Positions 12,246 to 24,767 of a stretch of 64,000 bases of DNA are shown in pieces. Each line of letters begins with the position of its first letter. The stretch's first letter is position 1. This stretch comes from Malurus cyaneus samueli (taxonomy: Eukaryota > Chordata > Aves > Passeriformes > Maluridae). Where the stretch lies: the NCBI GenBank assembly GCA_009741485.1, contig CM019216.1:25329534-25393533 (forward strand), given 5' to 3'. The notes under the pieces were generated by a model. The model had not been told where the DNA came from. It searched no databases and saw only the letters and a list, made by a program, of their open reading frames with translations. The position numbers were made by a program, and so were the translations under genes.

Positions 12246-12362
12246 GTAACGGTAAAAAGAAAACCCCCCACGGGTGCCGACAAGATGGCGCCGCGACAAG
12301 ATACAGGGTAACGGTTAGCTATTCAAACCCCCCCCCCCACGCAGTGCCGACAAAATGGCGCC
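12246..12362. repeat. Diverged tandem duplication inside the LTR
   Basis: Two units begin with GTAACGGT (12246 and 12308). Each contains a C-run followed by 'GTGCCGACAARATGGCGCC' (12274-12292 and 12344-12362). The second unit has a longer C-run (12 C) and a few substitutions. Confidence 0.85.
12281..12362. promoter_or_regulatory. Two YY1-like sites (CAAGATGGCG and CAAAATGGCG)
   Basis: CAAGATGGCG at 12281-12290 and CAAAATGGCG at 12351-12360 resemble the AAnATGGCGGC binding word of the zinc-finger factor YY1. The first is the closer match. They lie 70 bases apart, in the transcribed part of the minus-strand LTR. Binding is inferred from the motif only. Confidence 0.45.
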
Positions 12363-12630
12363 TCCGTCCCCGGGAAAAAGAAAAAAGAAAAACAAACCAC
12401 GTGGCCGTTTCCGTACAGTGGCAAAAAGAAAAAAAACCAAGAAACCTGTACTACAGTCTTTCTGCTGCCAGCCCGGTTCCCTTCCGGAATCCCGAGGAGG
12501 TGAACCGCGGGTTTTTTCTCCCGGAGAGGCAGACGGGGGTCTGAGGAGAGCTGCCGAAGCTAACAGCCAAAACTGTAACAGTGTAACTGCACTCTGCGAG
12601 CAGAAGGACTCCCACGGAGAGAAAGCTGAG

Positions 12631-12683
12631 CCAGAGCGGAGCTGGAAAAAAAGCTAGCCAGAGCGGAGCTGGAAAAAAGCTAG
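12631..12683. repeat. 26/27-bp perfect-type tandem repeat in LTR
   Basis: Two adjacent units start 'CCAGAGCGGAGCTGG', followed by an A-run and GCTAG, at 12631-12657 and 12658-12683. They differ by one A. They lie just downstream of the minus-strand TATA-like word, so they would fall in the leader of an LTR transcript. Confidence 0.9.
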
Positions 12684-12879
12684 CCTGTGTGGCAGCGCTG
12701 CCTTTTTAAACCCGGCCGCGCTGCCTTTCCCAGCAGCCCACGCGGCTTCTTCCGAGTTACACTTAAAGAGACAGTGTATCTTTTGGGCGTATATACCAAC
12801 AGAAAAGGAATACAGAACAAAATTGGCACAAAAATCAGCCCAAGACACAAAAAAATGCCAATGTAAATGTTAATTGACA

Positions 12880-13968
12880 CAAATGGCATGTTTTGGTAGC
12901 AGGAGTAGTAGAGGAGACTTCATAGAGAGATTTCAAGGCTGTCCCCACATTGAACTCCTCCAGTTCCAATTGCCACCACAGTCAGACAGGTCCACCACAG
13001 AACACAGCAGATCCCACTGGTCAGGCTGGTGGTTCCTCAGTAAAAACACATCTAAGGAAGCTGGGAAAATGAGGGAAAAGTGGTACAGAGGGATAGGGGA
13101 AGAACAAAGTGAACAAGCAAACAAGGTCAGGGTTGTAGAAGGTGCTCCATGTCAGAGCTAGTAACAACCCTGAAGGGGCTGAGGGCCACAGGCAAGCTTT
13201 TGCTGGCACAGCGACATCCTGAAGGGACTGTAGCCCATGGAGATTCTGTGCTGGAACAGAAGGTGCAAATAAAAAGGAAAAAGCAACAGTCAGAAACTTA
13301 TGCTATGATCCTGCTCCTGTGCCACCCTTGTCAAGGGGATTGTGTGAAACAATGACAAGAGGAGTAAACACCGGGAAGTGGGGAGGATAAATGTCTGGAG
13401 AGATGTTGCATTTGGAAAAGGGAAAAGGATATCTTCCTGAGAGTTTGCAGTAACCTTTAAGTGTTCTATTTCCTTCCCTCGTTCCTAGTATTTCACTAAG
13501 CCTTTAAATATTTAGGCAATCTTGCTTTTTGTGCTGCCACGCTAGTGAGGAGGTTCGAGGTGCCTGGGAGGTTGGGAGGGGACACAGCTGGAACAAGTAA
13601 CCCAATCTGACTGAAAGGATATTCCACATCACATAACATCATGCTCAGTATATAAAGTGGGGGAAGTGGGAAGAAGGGGGTCATTTGAACTCATGGCATT
13701 TGTCTTCCCCAGTCACTGTTAGCTGTGATGGGGCCCTGCTCCCCTGGAGATGGCTGAATGCCTGCCTGACAAGGGGAAGCAGTGAATGAATTCCCTGTTT
13801 TGTTTTGTTCATGTGCATGGCTTTTCCCCCCTCTATTAAACTGTCTTTATCTCAACCCACAAATTTTCTAGTTTTTACCCTTCTGATTCTCTTTCTGATC
13901 CTGCTGGTGGGAGGAGTGAGTGAGCAGCCTCATGGGGTGTGCTTGCTGGCTGGGGTGAAATGACAACA
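12880..13968 (+). mobile_element. ERVL-like avian element: internal remnant plus LTR
   Basis: The right half (about 13540-13968) carries, in order, words of a bird ERVL-like LTR: 'AAAGGATATTCCACATCACA', 'CATCATGCTCAGTATATAAA' (with a TATA word), 'TTTGTCTTCCCCAGTCACTG', 'GGGCCCTGCTCCCCTGGAGA', 'ATTAAACTGTCTTTATCTCA', 'CAACCCACAAATTTTC', and an end near 'GGGGTGAAATGACAACA'. The left half contains repeated 'CTGAAGGG(G/A)CTG' modules and 'GTAGCCCATGG', which I associate with the 3' internal part of the same elements. No retroviral protein is readable. Frames of 62-95 codons here are not genes. The left boundary is uncertain. Confidence 0.65.
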
Positions 13969-14639
13969 AAACCAGAAGTCTTTATAGAGCATTCCCTAAA
14001 GCAGGAAGTGAAAATTACAACTTTTCCACATAGACAGCTAAAACAGATGAAATATTTGAAATTTAGGTTTTAATAGCGCTCACTTGGAAAAAGACTGTAA
14101 CTCAAAAAGGAATTGTTTAAATAGGAATGACACATGGGACCAGAATGTGGTGTAAACTCATCAGACACTGACTGAGATTTGCTTTAGCACCTACTAAGGA
14201 AAACCAGCTGCTTCTGCACTTCAAAATAGATGTTTTCTCTGCTCAGTGTGACAGGTAGAGCAGCTGTTCAAGGACAATAGTTTCCCTAGGAGAAATTTGA
14301 TTACAGAAAAAACATATGATCTTAAACAGTCCATGACATATAACCAAAACCATCAGTGAAGTGTGATCAACAAAGTCTGCAAAAAAGGAACATGAAATTC
14401 TGAGCATTATTGTGCAACTTTACACTATACATTAGTAAATTGTAACATTTAAAGCAAATTATATCATTTTCCCTTGTCCAGATCCATCATTTCACTGTAA
14501 AATAGATACATGTCTGTTTACACCAATGATTTATGTTCATGGATGTATTAGGGAACAAATCTAACTTATTGTTATCTGTTTTTCTGTGAAAAATCTAGCC
14601 TACCACATTTGATCATCAGTCTTGAAATGGCAGTGCCAT
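13969..14639. other. Single-copy stretch, no gene seen
   Basis: AT-rich sequence between the ERVL-like LTR and the CR1. No recognised repeat or coding signal. Confidence 0.5.
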
Positions 14640-15600
14640 TCCATGGGACTTGTTGAGATTTATCTAAGGGTCCTGAGGGAGATGGCAGATGAAGTTTCTA
14701 AGCCATTATCCATAATTTTTGAAAAATCCTGGCAGTAAGATTAAGTTTCCAGTGACTGGAAAAAGGAAAATATTACCTTCATTTTTTAAAATAGAGAAAG
14801 CATAAGACCCAGAGAATTATAGACCAGTAAGTTTCTGTGCCAGGCAAGATCATGGAGCAGATTCTTCTGGAAGCTATGCTAAGATACATGGAAAACAAAG
14901 AGGTCAATGGTAATAGTCAACCTGGATTTATAAAGTGGAAATCATTCCTGATGAATTTGGTGACCTTCTATGATGGGGGCTAGAGCACTGGTGAATAAAG
15001 GCAGAGAAACAATGTCCATCTGGATTTATGCAGTGTTTGACACTGTCCCATACAACATCCTTGTCGCTAAGTCGGAGACGCATGAATGGGTGCACCATTC
15101 TGTGAATAAAGAACTCACTGGGTGGCTGCATGCAGACTTGTGGTCAACAGCTTATTGTCCCCACAGTGATGAATGGTTCCCTGAATGGGGTCAGTACCGG
15201 GGTTGATACTGTTCAATATCTTTGTTGGCAATGTGGACAGTGGGATCAAGTGCCCCCTCAACAAGTTTGTTGACAACACCAGGATGTGTGGGGCATTGAA
15301 AAGGTGAAAGGGATTCCTTGAGAGGGACCTTGACACATTTGAAAAATAGAACAAAGGGAAATTTAGGCTAGGTAATAGGAAGAAATTTCTCTAATGTAAG
15401 GCTAGTAAGATACTGGAATAGTAAGATACTGGAATTGCTCAGGGATGTTGTGGATGCCCCAGCCCTGGAAGTGTTCAAGAGCAGTTGGATAAGGCCTTGA
15501 GCAAGATGGTCTAAGTGGGAGAGGTTCCTTGCCCATGACAGGGGCTCCTGGAACAAGGTGATCTGTGAGGTCCCTTCCAACCCTTAGCATGCTATGACTA
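14640..15600 (+). mobile_element. CR1 LINE, sense, with decayed reverse transcriptase and 3' UTR
   Basis: The sequence follows CR1 ORF2 in the sense direction: 'GAGAATTATAGACCAGTAAG' (NYRPVS-type motif), 'GGCAAGATCATGGAGCAGAT', and 'TTTGACACTGTCCCATACAA', which encodes FDTVPYN. The aspartate of FDTV is the motif A metal-binding residue of LINE reverse transcriptases. Frameshifts break the frame; the longest intact piece is 78 codons at 14970-15206. From about 15300 the sequence jumps into the 3' UTR ('GGGATGTTGTGGATGCCCC', 'GAGGTCCCTTCCAACCCTTA') and ends at a decayed GCTATGACTATA tip. The start is 5'-truncated, and the middle 3' UTR is deleted relative to a longer copy. Non-functional. Confidence 0.88.
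15403..15434. repeat. 16-bp tandem duplication inside CR1
   Basis: TAGTAAGATACTGGAA occurs twice in direct succession (15403-15418 and 15419-15434). It is a local slippage duplication within the CR1 3' UTR. Confidence 0.95.
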
Positions 15601-18600
15601 TAACTGCTTTGTTAAGACTATTAATCTCCCTACAAACACTGGCAAAGTAAAGCTGCACTAGTACAAGTTTAAACATCTATGTTTTTAATCAGAAAAAAAA
15701 ATTCAAATATTCTCCATGGCCTGAATATCACAGTTATACAATAGTAGTGAAATGTATTTAACTAGTTTTGTTTTAAGGCATAGGATATATTTGAAGTTGA
15801 GTTTTATTTGCTTGCCTTCATTAAACACATCTGTTGACCTGAACTTTTTTCCTTGAAAACACTCCAGCTGTTTTCCCATTCAATGTTAATTTATAGAAGT
15901 TATCCAGGAAGCAAGTGTCAAGATATAATCCAGCTTCAGTGTTTATTGACAATGATTCTTCTGCACTGGGTTTCATGGGATTTAGAAGATGATGCTACAG
16001 GAGCTAGATGTATTTACTCCATTTTACTGAAGCTGGTGGATGGGTAGGTTCACTAAATTTGTAGGCTGCTCTTTGTTTTCCACAGTGTATATAAAATAAT
16101 TGATTAACTGGGATGTGATCATTATTCTATAGTATCTACTATCAGTCTTTGTATTGAAGAAATAAAATGTACTTAGCTGATAGAACTTGGCCAAGATTAT
16201 AGTATTTTTCACATCAACTATAAACTGACTCTTGTTAAAGATATCATAGACATGAGAGTTTTGGTTTTATCATTTTAAATATTTGTTGTCATCTTGACAG
16301 CAAGGTGTTCTGCCTTTTGTGTGGGTAGTGGACTGAATATGATGATGAATAATTGTGAGAATGTTAAGAATGTCAGCCTGATTTAAATCTTGGGATAAGC
16401 AAAGTTGAACAAAGATGATACCAATCACAAACCAATTGTGATAATCAAATCAAAACAATGGTGAATCATGAATGATAACTTCATTCTACCACACCTCATT
16501 TGCTATATGGTTGTTTTATTTAGAGGGATACCCAACAGCCTTCCCAATAACTTGTTTTTTGACTCTTGTAGTGGCCAATCGTAAGTACTTAGGAAACTGC
16601 CCATAATCAGGGCTCTATTCGTTATCCCAGCTTTCAGAGACATGCAGCCAAGGATCAGCATGAGCCAATAGGGATAAACTTTGCAACTCACAGCTTTCAA
16701 GAAATTCCTTGATTTATGAAATTAATTTTTTCCTTCTCAAGGCCTTCCTAAAAAGATAGGCACATTTGGATATACATGAATCTGTAATGTTATAATACTC
16801 CTCTGTTCTTTCTTTGCAGTTTCAAATGGAACTATTTCTATACTTAAGGCTCTCAGGAAAACACCAGAAAGATGAATATCAATGTGTAAATCAACTAGTG
16901 TTTTTTGGGGGCCAGAAAATTTGCATCCAAATATAAAGAACTTTAAAAGTAAAGCTCTTTATTTACCAAGACAAAACTACAATCAGAAACTTCACACCTT
17001 TCAGACACCCAGTTACAGTTTTGGAATTTATATGTCTGAACTCAAGACAGACTTTTCCTAAAGAAATAGCAAGACATAAATATTTCATTTTCTTCTATAT
17101 CATCTACAGGCTTCATACACTGCATTTTAAACTCCATTCTACATAACTGAGCAAGTAAGTTTCTGTACTACATAAGAAATGAATTCTGAATTTAAATGAA
17201 AAAAATGGGATGCACGACAGATAGATAGTCTTCAGCTAAAGAAAGTGTGACTGAAGACAGGAGAGAAGGCTGTCCACTTGTGTGGCCCTGACCTTCGCAT
17301 ACTGAATGAAAACTTTCTAGGCAGCCAATTAGATTGAGCCCACTGGAGAGTACTCAGTTTTGGAAAACCTTCTATTCATGGGAAAATGTGTTTGAGAAGA
17401 GAGCCTGCAATAAAAAGGACAAGGACACACAGCTGGAAACAAATTCAAAGCTAAGTCTCAGAAATGGTGAAAAGAAAGAAGCTTTCATGGGTGTACATGA
17501 AAGCACATTATTTTAGCATATAGAGCCTCTAAATCACTAAAGGTTTGTTCGGAGAGCAAGAAGGTCAGATTCCATAAGAGGAAAATTATTTTCAGAATTG
17601 AAGTTCTGAATTTCACCCATAGAGATGAGTATTTCGCTATTCAGTGTCACATTTTTCCCATGTACTGATCTCAGAAATCAGAAAGTTGTTGCTCTATGGT
17701 TAAAGGTTGTAAGGGACTTCATGACACTCCGAACTCAGAGCCCAATAGTTAATTTGCCTGATTGTATTATTTAGGTTGAAAGCATGTCTCAACCTGTTGA
17801 GATAGATCCTGCACTAGAATGAAGATTTTTGAGCAGATTTATTTAGGATTGCATAAAATTGATGGCATAGTGTAAAGCTTTTTGAAAGTCTCACATTTTC
17901 CCTGGAAGTGCTTGAGGGACAGGTCCCATGCATGACTTGACTCCATATGGTCCTTGAAAAGAGTGAAACTGAAGTCCCAGTGCTGCTACCACTAAAACAT
18001 CTCTAAGGGGATTAGTTATGCTTCTATACTACAGATCAATATGGTAAAAATTTAGTAGTTTTAACCTCAGAAGTGAAGCTGTGGTTTCTTCAGGATTGCA
18101 AATTAATTACTAAACAATATCAAAATGTCTACAGAACTATTTTGCCAATTATTGTCCAGGATATTCTGAAAGAGGATATTAGGAACTTCAAATATTATAT
18201 CTGAGATTTACTATTAGGAAGAGTAGAAAAAATACTTTCTCAAATCTTCAGAAGTCTGATCTTCTAATCTTTAAAACACTTTGTTTCTCCTCCCATGCTA
18301 TTGGAATTCATATTATACATTTGATCTTTGCATGAAAGCAACCTTCTAGCTAGTGGTTACATATTTTGCTCTCTCCCTTCAAGAAAAATACTTGCATCTA
18401 ATGAAAAAACAAAACAAATAAAAAAGAAAAAGGAGCTCTGTTGACTGGAGGATGTAAAATCTCCTCTCAGAGGTAGTTTTGCTACCCCTGATAAAGTACA
18501 TCACATTGTTAGAAGTCATTCCAAAAGTATACTTGCTGTACTTTTAGAAATAAACCAGCCTTGATTTGCTTCATAATGGGACTTTTAGGGGTAATAATTA

Positions 18601-18770
18601 AAAATTTTTATAATTCTTCAGATTTTTAATATCTCTTAAAATATTTTTTATTGTAAGGCATATAAATAAAATGACTAGAAGTAAAAGATATTAAAACTAA
18701 AAATGTAAAATTAAGATACTATGGAACTATTTATTAAAAGGCTCAGAAACAGCAGAAAAGCACAGAAAGT

Positions 18771-18826
18771 CTTTTTCTCTTTTTTTTTTGTTTGTTTGTT
18801 TTTGCTTTTGTTTTGTTTTGTTTTTG
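18771..18826. repeat. T/G low-complexity tract
   Basis: T runs with single Gs at 4-5 base spacing (TTTG and TTTTG units). Confidence 0.9.
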
Positions 18827-19563
18827 AAAAGTAATTTAACCTACACTTACTGAAGAACTGTCACTCACAGATTGTTCCAGTTAACAGACTGTCACACTGA
18901 ACACTATGCAGCTCAGCAAAACTGGCACTGCTCCATAATTGAAAGGATGTTTCTTTAAACCTCTTTCAATTATATAATATCCTCAGAGTCAATAATATAA
19001 AAGCAGCAGCTTTTCTCATATGGATGAGAACTTTTACTATGTCCTAAATTAAGTAATAAGTAACAAGCTCTTGCATTTTAAAATCCTCAAAAGACGAGTA
19101 ACTGGATTAACTGCTCTTGCAGTGAGATTAGTGTGGATCAGGTAATAAAAGTAACAAATGGGTTTTTACTGTATTATTTGTATGAACAATTTCATGGATT
19201 ATATATCTCAGATGCAAAAAGCATACCTAGCATAATTTAGTCACTCTGTATTTGGGAGACAGTCTGTGCTGAAACCCGAAAAATTCCTTGTCTGTACTCA
19301 TTTCTCAAGAAATTGCATTTAATCAGGAACTATGTTTAACTAATCCCATTTATATGAAACTCAGATTAAGAAATAAGGCACTGTATGGCACATGATAATT
19401 CATGCTCCAGAAAAAAAGTACCCAAATCAAGGAATAAACTTGTTTATAAATATCACATGTCAGTGTTGAAACTAAGTCACATAAATTACTGGTCTCAAAA
19501 ATTAAGTGTTCACCCTGCTTCATTTCTCTAATGTTGCTTTTCCAGAAAAGTTACAATACACTG

Positions 19564-19587
19564 ATTTATTTATTTATTTATTTATTT
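19564..19587. repeat. (ATTT)n microsatellite
   Basis: Six uninterrupted ATTT units, continuing into TTTGTTTTAATTC. Confidence 0.95.
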
Positions 19588-21704
19588 GTTTTAATTCTAG
19601 AGATATGATACAAAGTATTTAACACAGAACTACACAGACAATTATTCTGAAGTTGGAGAATGAGGGCTGCAGTTGTAAGGAGTTTTGTTTCAGAATGAGA
19701 ATAATAGCATTCAAAGGGAAGCAACCAGGATGAAAAGCAAATTCTTATCCTAGGGACCTCACTAATAAGTACAAAAAGATAGCAAAATATTAATAATATT
19801 TTCCTTACTCAAAATATGGAAAGCATAACTCATAGAATCAGAATAGGAAGAACTCTGATGGAACAGAAATGGAAATGGAAATGAACTATATTAGTATAAA
19901 GTCCATGATTGCTTATAATAAAAGTTTTTATGCATGGAGATTCTGAATTGGAAAGGGCAAAGGAGGACAAAATCCTGTCTGTATTAATTCATCAGCTAGC
20001 AGTATGATGGAGACATGAAAAAGTCATTGAGTTTTGAAGGGCTGATCAGGCCATGTACTTCAATAGGTAAGGAGCTGGGCCAAAACACAAGGGAGATTTC
20101 ATCTGGAATATTGGGAAGAACTGCTATGACCTACTTTTAGGTTTCCAGTTGGATCATCGCTACTGTAAGGACAGTCTGTCTATGCAGTTAAAAGAAACAA
20201 ATGAGCTGCAGACTATGTCAACAATATTTTGAATTCTCATTCCACATTGATATACTTATCCTGGTGAAATGAAGACTATACACGTTTATAATTTCTCATA
20301 AATACATTACAGAGCTAAAGTGCAAAGTTGGCACAAGAACAAATTGACATAAAGGCACCAGAAATAAATTTAGAAGGAAAAAAAAAAAAACCCAGATATT
20401 TCTAACATTCAATCTGCCAATGGTACTGAGTATTAGGTCAGTAGAGTAAGTGGGACAAAAATATATTTCTAATTTTATTAGAAAGGTGAATCAATTTACA
20501 ATATGGTTGCTTACACTATCAGAGGACTGGTTTTAGTGACATGTAGAAATGTACAGCTCCTTCCAGAATAAGAAAGACTTAACCTGTAAGACACTGAAGG
20601 GTTTTAACATTTACATAAGACAAGTGGGGAATTGTCTTTTTAAAGTTCATGACATAGTTTTGGCTAATATGATTCTTGTCATTTCTAATTTCCAGTATTT
20701 CAAGATAAATGAATTTGCATAAGGGTGGTTTTGTTTTCCTAGTCATACAAAAACTTCCACAATACTCTTTGTCAATCCAAGGAGGTGAAATGAAAAACAC
20801 ATCTTTTCAGCTAATGAGTGGTTGACATATGTAAGTCTAGTGTTAGGGTTTTTTAAATTATTATTATTATTTTTAGTTATTAATATTAATTAATCCTCTT
20901 CCTAAAACAGCAATCAGAAGAATCTTCATGACAAAATATAGTAACTAAATCATTTTAATTTACCTTTGCAGATACTGGGAGTTATTCACTACTACCGGTT
21001 GACATAAATAGCCCCATTCTTTCAGTCAAAACACAGATCAATAGGAACAAAAAAGGGCCCAACATTTTAGGATGCCATCTCAATGTTCTTACTACATCAT
21101 AAATCATTCATTTTCTCATTCTAAGAATACCTTCTTCTATTCTTTCAAGGTGCTATGAGAAATAGAGTTTGTATCTGGTAATCATGATGTTGCCTGATAG
21201 CTTGAACTGCCAGGAAGGCTGCAAACTTCAACTCTTCAGAAGAAAGCACTGAAGGTATTTTTAAAGAAATATATTTCTTTTACATAAACTACTCTAATAA
21301 ATGTATGCTTGGGAGAGTCTAGAAAAAAATCAAAGTGAAATTAAAGATTTCAGAACTTGTGTTATAATGGTGCAAGTATGCATAATTTAAAAACTATAAA
21401 ATATAAAAATGAATACATGAAGAAGCATTATGACTCTGTTTCTCTGTATTAGCAACATTCATCAGTATAATGTATTACTATTAAGTAGTCATTAGTTATA
21501 TCAGCATTAGTATTATTTCAGTCATGAAAGTTGAAGGATGCACCATAAAAAATTTTGAGGGGAGGAGAACATAGCTTTTGATCCTATTTGACATGCCTAA
21601 GCTTTCTCTCTAAGCCAAGTGTAAATCTTTATACGAATTACAACAATGCATCTTGGAGAATTGTGAAAAAAAAGAGAAGATAGAATACTTTTCAGACAAC
21701 AAAT

Positions 21705-21960
21705 ACTCAGCCAGAGTGTGTGTACTTCTCAGTCTTGCTGCAACAAAGCTGTATCAGCCTCAGCAGTCCCTGTTAATTTGCTGTTTTCCATGACTAAGTA
21801 CCCAGACAGTCTAACAACGCCCTGCCAAAACAAGCTTCACTGCTGATTACACACTGCTCCAGCAGAGGAGTTGTGCTTGAGCTGCTTGACAATTGTGTGC
21901 AGCTCAGTAGCTCAATATTATTTCACAATTAGCGCTTGCATATAGCTTATAAACTGTTAA
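21705..21960. promoter_or_regulatory. Candidate conserved noncoding element (unproven)
   Basis: About 250 bases of balanced, high-complexity sequence stand out from AT-rich surroundings. Visible words are ACAATTGT (21889-21896, SOX-type palindrome), GCAGCTC (E-box-like), ACAATTAG (21925-21932, SOX/homeodomain-like) and TTGCATAT (21936-21943, POU-like). No open frame or repeat explains it. The call rests on composition and motif clustering only. Chance is a serious alternative. Confidence 0.25.
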
Positions 21961-21965
21961 ACTTA

Positions 21966-22009
21966 TTGTGTGTGTGTCTGTGTCTAAGTGTGTGTGTGTG
22001 TTCATGTGT
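21966..22009. repeat. Interrupted (TG)n microsatellite
   Basis: TG dinucleotides with interruptions (CTGTGTCTAAG), ending near TTCATGTGTT. Confidence 0.9.
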
Positions 22010-24672
22010 TTATTGGGGGTGATGACAGCTGATCTGCTATACAGATAATTCTCAAATAACTTTTGAATTAGGAAATAAAGGCAGGTTTTGAATGAATCTT
22101 TATCTCATGGGGTCTAGTAAATGTTTAAATGTTTATTTGTGATTATAACCACCAGGCTTTATTCCCCCAGGTAATCCAAAATGGGTGTACAAGTAGTCTT
22201 GGAAAGGAAGATGATTTAAAAATCTCGGATTAAAAAAAAAATACATATATATATGTTCAACTTTGTAGGTGAGTACTTAGACATATATAATTTGATGACA
22301 GAGCAACCACTAACAGATTTCTTAATCTAGTCTCAATTTGCCTTTACTTTTCTTGGCAAGATAAAATTTCTTAGCCAATTGGGTTCTCTACAACAAAAAA
22401 TGTTTTTATATCTTCATTTCTATCTAATCCAAAATCCAAATACTATTTCTGCCTCATCTGATTTGATTAAAAAGGCTAAATTGCATGTACAGCTTTTACC
22501 TTGACTTGGTTTCCACTCCTTACTTTGTAGCTCTTTCAGGAGAGTAACAGATTGGTCACATCTAGGATTATATGTGTAAGAAGCACACAAGTCAATTATT
22601 TTTGCAGTTGTTGTTGTTGTTAGAAGCTTTTTGTGTTCCCTAAAAGAAGCAGGAGTCATATTTTTATGACTAAAGGTACTGCTTTGACCATCATTATTTC
22701 TTAAAAGACATTAATTTAATCTTAAAATCTCTGTTCTGAAATTGTAAGTGTACTACTTTTGCCTGTCCCACCGTCATTTGTTGAAGTGTTGATTTTCAAA
22801 TAGTATGCACAATTTTTCAATCGAAAAGATTCAGTTAAGAAGAATGAGCACTATTCATTGGATTTATTTTACTGTTACTGGGTGTATTCATTCATCAGTA
22901 CCATGCTGTCAGTTAACCTATGGCAAAGATCACCAGTCTGTATATAAACTAGAGAGTGCTGCAACATTTTTTAATGTTTACACAGGACATTATTTTTTTT
23001 TATTTAGATGTATTTTGGATTGGTATCTCATGGGTCAATTCAACTGTCCTTTAATTGACTAACTTTTCTTTCCCAAGCTCCAGTTTAATATATATCTACA
23101 TCTATTTTATGGACTGAGATTGTGTTAATTTGCATCTTCTTCAGTCACTTTGATTTCAATTAAATTTAGCTGGTTGACTTCAGTAAGGAGGAATTTAGGA
23201 AAATACATGTGGACAAGCAGATTGCTCTTTAGTCTCCTGCTCTTGTATAAATGATCAGAGAATCACTTTTCTGTTCTCCTGCAACATAACCTAAGGCTTT
23301 TAACGGGACCTGTGTGAACAAATCCATTACAGCTGGTAAATAACTGCATGGATAAGGCACAGGTTAGTCAAAGAAAAATTGAGGAACCCACCATTTTATA
23401 AGCATGTGAAATAATGGTAGGCTAACCTTCTTTTTTAATGGTTCCCATTTAAATGCTTTTTTACTTGACAATTTATTTTCCAATTCCCTTACATGTTCTT
23501 TTCAGATGTCTTCTTTTTTCACAAATATTTGAATTTATTTCCCAGTATTTTATTTTACCATAATTAATTTTTTACACTGATTGCCTCCTTTACAACTTCA
23601 TAAACTTCCTATTTTCCTCTGCAGTTCATATAGATATTACTTATTTTCAGCCCATTTTCTCATTTCTGATACAATTTGTTTTATTCTGTTTTGAAGATTG
23701 TCTAAAACCTATTAAATTTATGACAATTTTTCTCGTTATATCAGAAGACAAGGATTACTCAGGTAGATATTATCTGGAATGAGTGAAATGCTGCTTGTTT
23801 CCTTAGTTACTATTGAATTTAATAGTCAAAGTCCGCATGTTTGCTTAATACATATATAAAGATAAAATTCAGGAATAGATAATGACAAGATATGCTGATA
23901 TTTTTAAAATTAAATTACTGTAAAGTTAGGAAGATAAATAATAAAAATGAAATTGTATTCAAAAGACTTTAATTGCAACTCAACCAGCAGATGGCAAGTG
24001 ATGTTCAGTAAAGACAGACAATAAGGTGGAAGATCTCATTTGTAGTATGCAAATGTTCTATGAATTGAAAAACCAGACAAGTTTTTTTTTTCCTCACCTG
24101 TAGAATTATAGAGCATATTCTGCTTTTGTTACGATGAAAAGGAAAAATACAATATCTTATGTACCCCAGCATTCTCAATGGTAAGATGTTGAAGTTGTAA
24201 AATGATTCCTTTGTAGTGAACCTGAAGGGATTGTTTTTTCTTCTCATTTTTACTGGATACTCCAATCTGGAATGGATTGTTTATATTCTGGAGTATTAAT
24301 CTCTATTATTTGCCTGAGGATGCAGAGGGAGATGTAATGTGAAAAGAGAGAAGCATCAACAATTACTGATAGCAAATGCAAAAGAATACCAATGAAAAAT
24401 TACCACTTCAACAAGGAATTAGCAAAGACAGAAAGCATAGCTGGAGCATGAAGTAAATGCTGCAATAAAAATGACAAGTGGCCAGAAGCACGGTTGAAAA
24501 CAGGGTAGAAAAAAATAAAGATCAAAGGCCTTTTTACTTTTTTTTTTTTAACCAGCAAATTCTGTTAAATTTAATGTTGGTATTAGAGAACAGCTTTTGA
24601 ATCTAAAAGTATAAATTACTCTAAAAATACAAAATGTTTGGTAGAAGTGTACTTGCATCTTTCTGGGTCTGC

Positions 24673-24767
24673 TTTTTTTTTTTTTTTTTTTTTAATTGGT
24701 TTTTTTGTTGTTTGTTTTGTTGGTATTGTTGGTTTTTTTTTTATTTTTTTGTTTTGTTTTGTTTTGT
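24673..24767. repeat. T/G low-complexity tract
   Basis: A 21-T run is followed by TTG, TTTG and TTTTG units across about 95 bases. Confidence 0.92.

Larger units (their letters stand above)
12074..12801 (-). mobile_element. CpG-rich retroviral LTR, probably solo, minus strand
   Basis: Read on the minus strand, the element starts TGTTGGTATATAC and ends ACCGAGACA, so it has TG...CA termini. A TATA-like TTTAAAAAGG lies at about 12702-12711. An AATAAA lies at 12210-12215, which would imply an unusually long R region. The segment is much richer in G, C and CpG than its surroundings, which suggests a fairly recent insertion. No primer-binding site or polypurine tract is recognised beside it, so it is probably a solo LTR. 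I could not define a target-site duplication (flanks ACAAAA and GAAAAG), so the outer ends are approximate. Frames of 66-100 codons at 12344-12657 are by-products of the GC content. Class is not assigned. Confidence 0.7.

Noticed and set aside
12344..12657. 100- and 66-codon frames with basic, Arg/Lys-rich products
   Set aside because: They run antisense through the GC-rich minus-strand LTR. The few stop codons are explained by composition.
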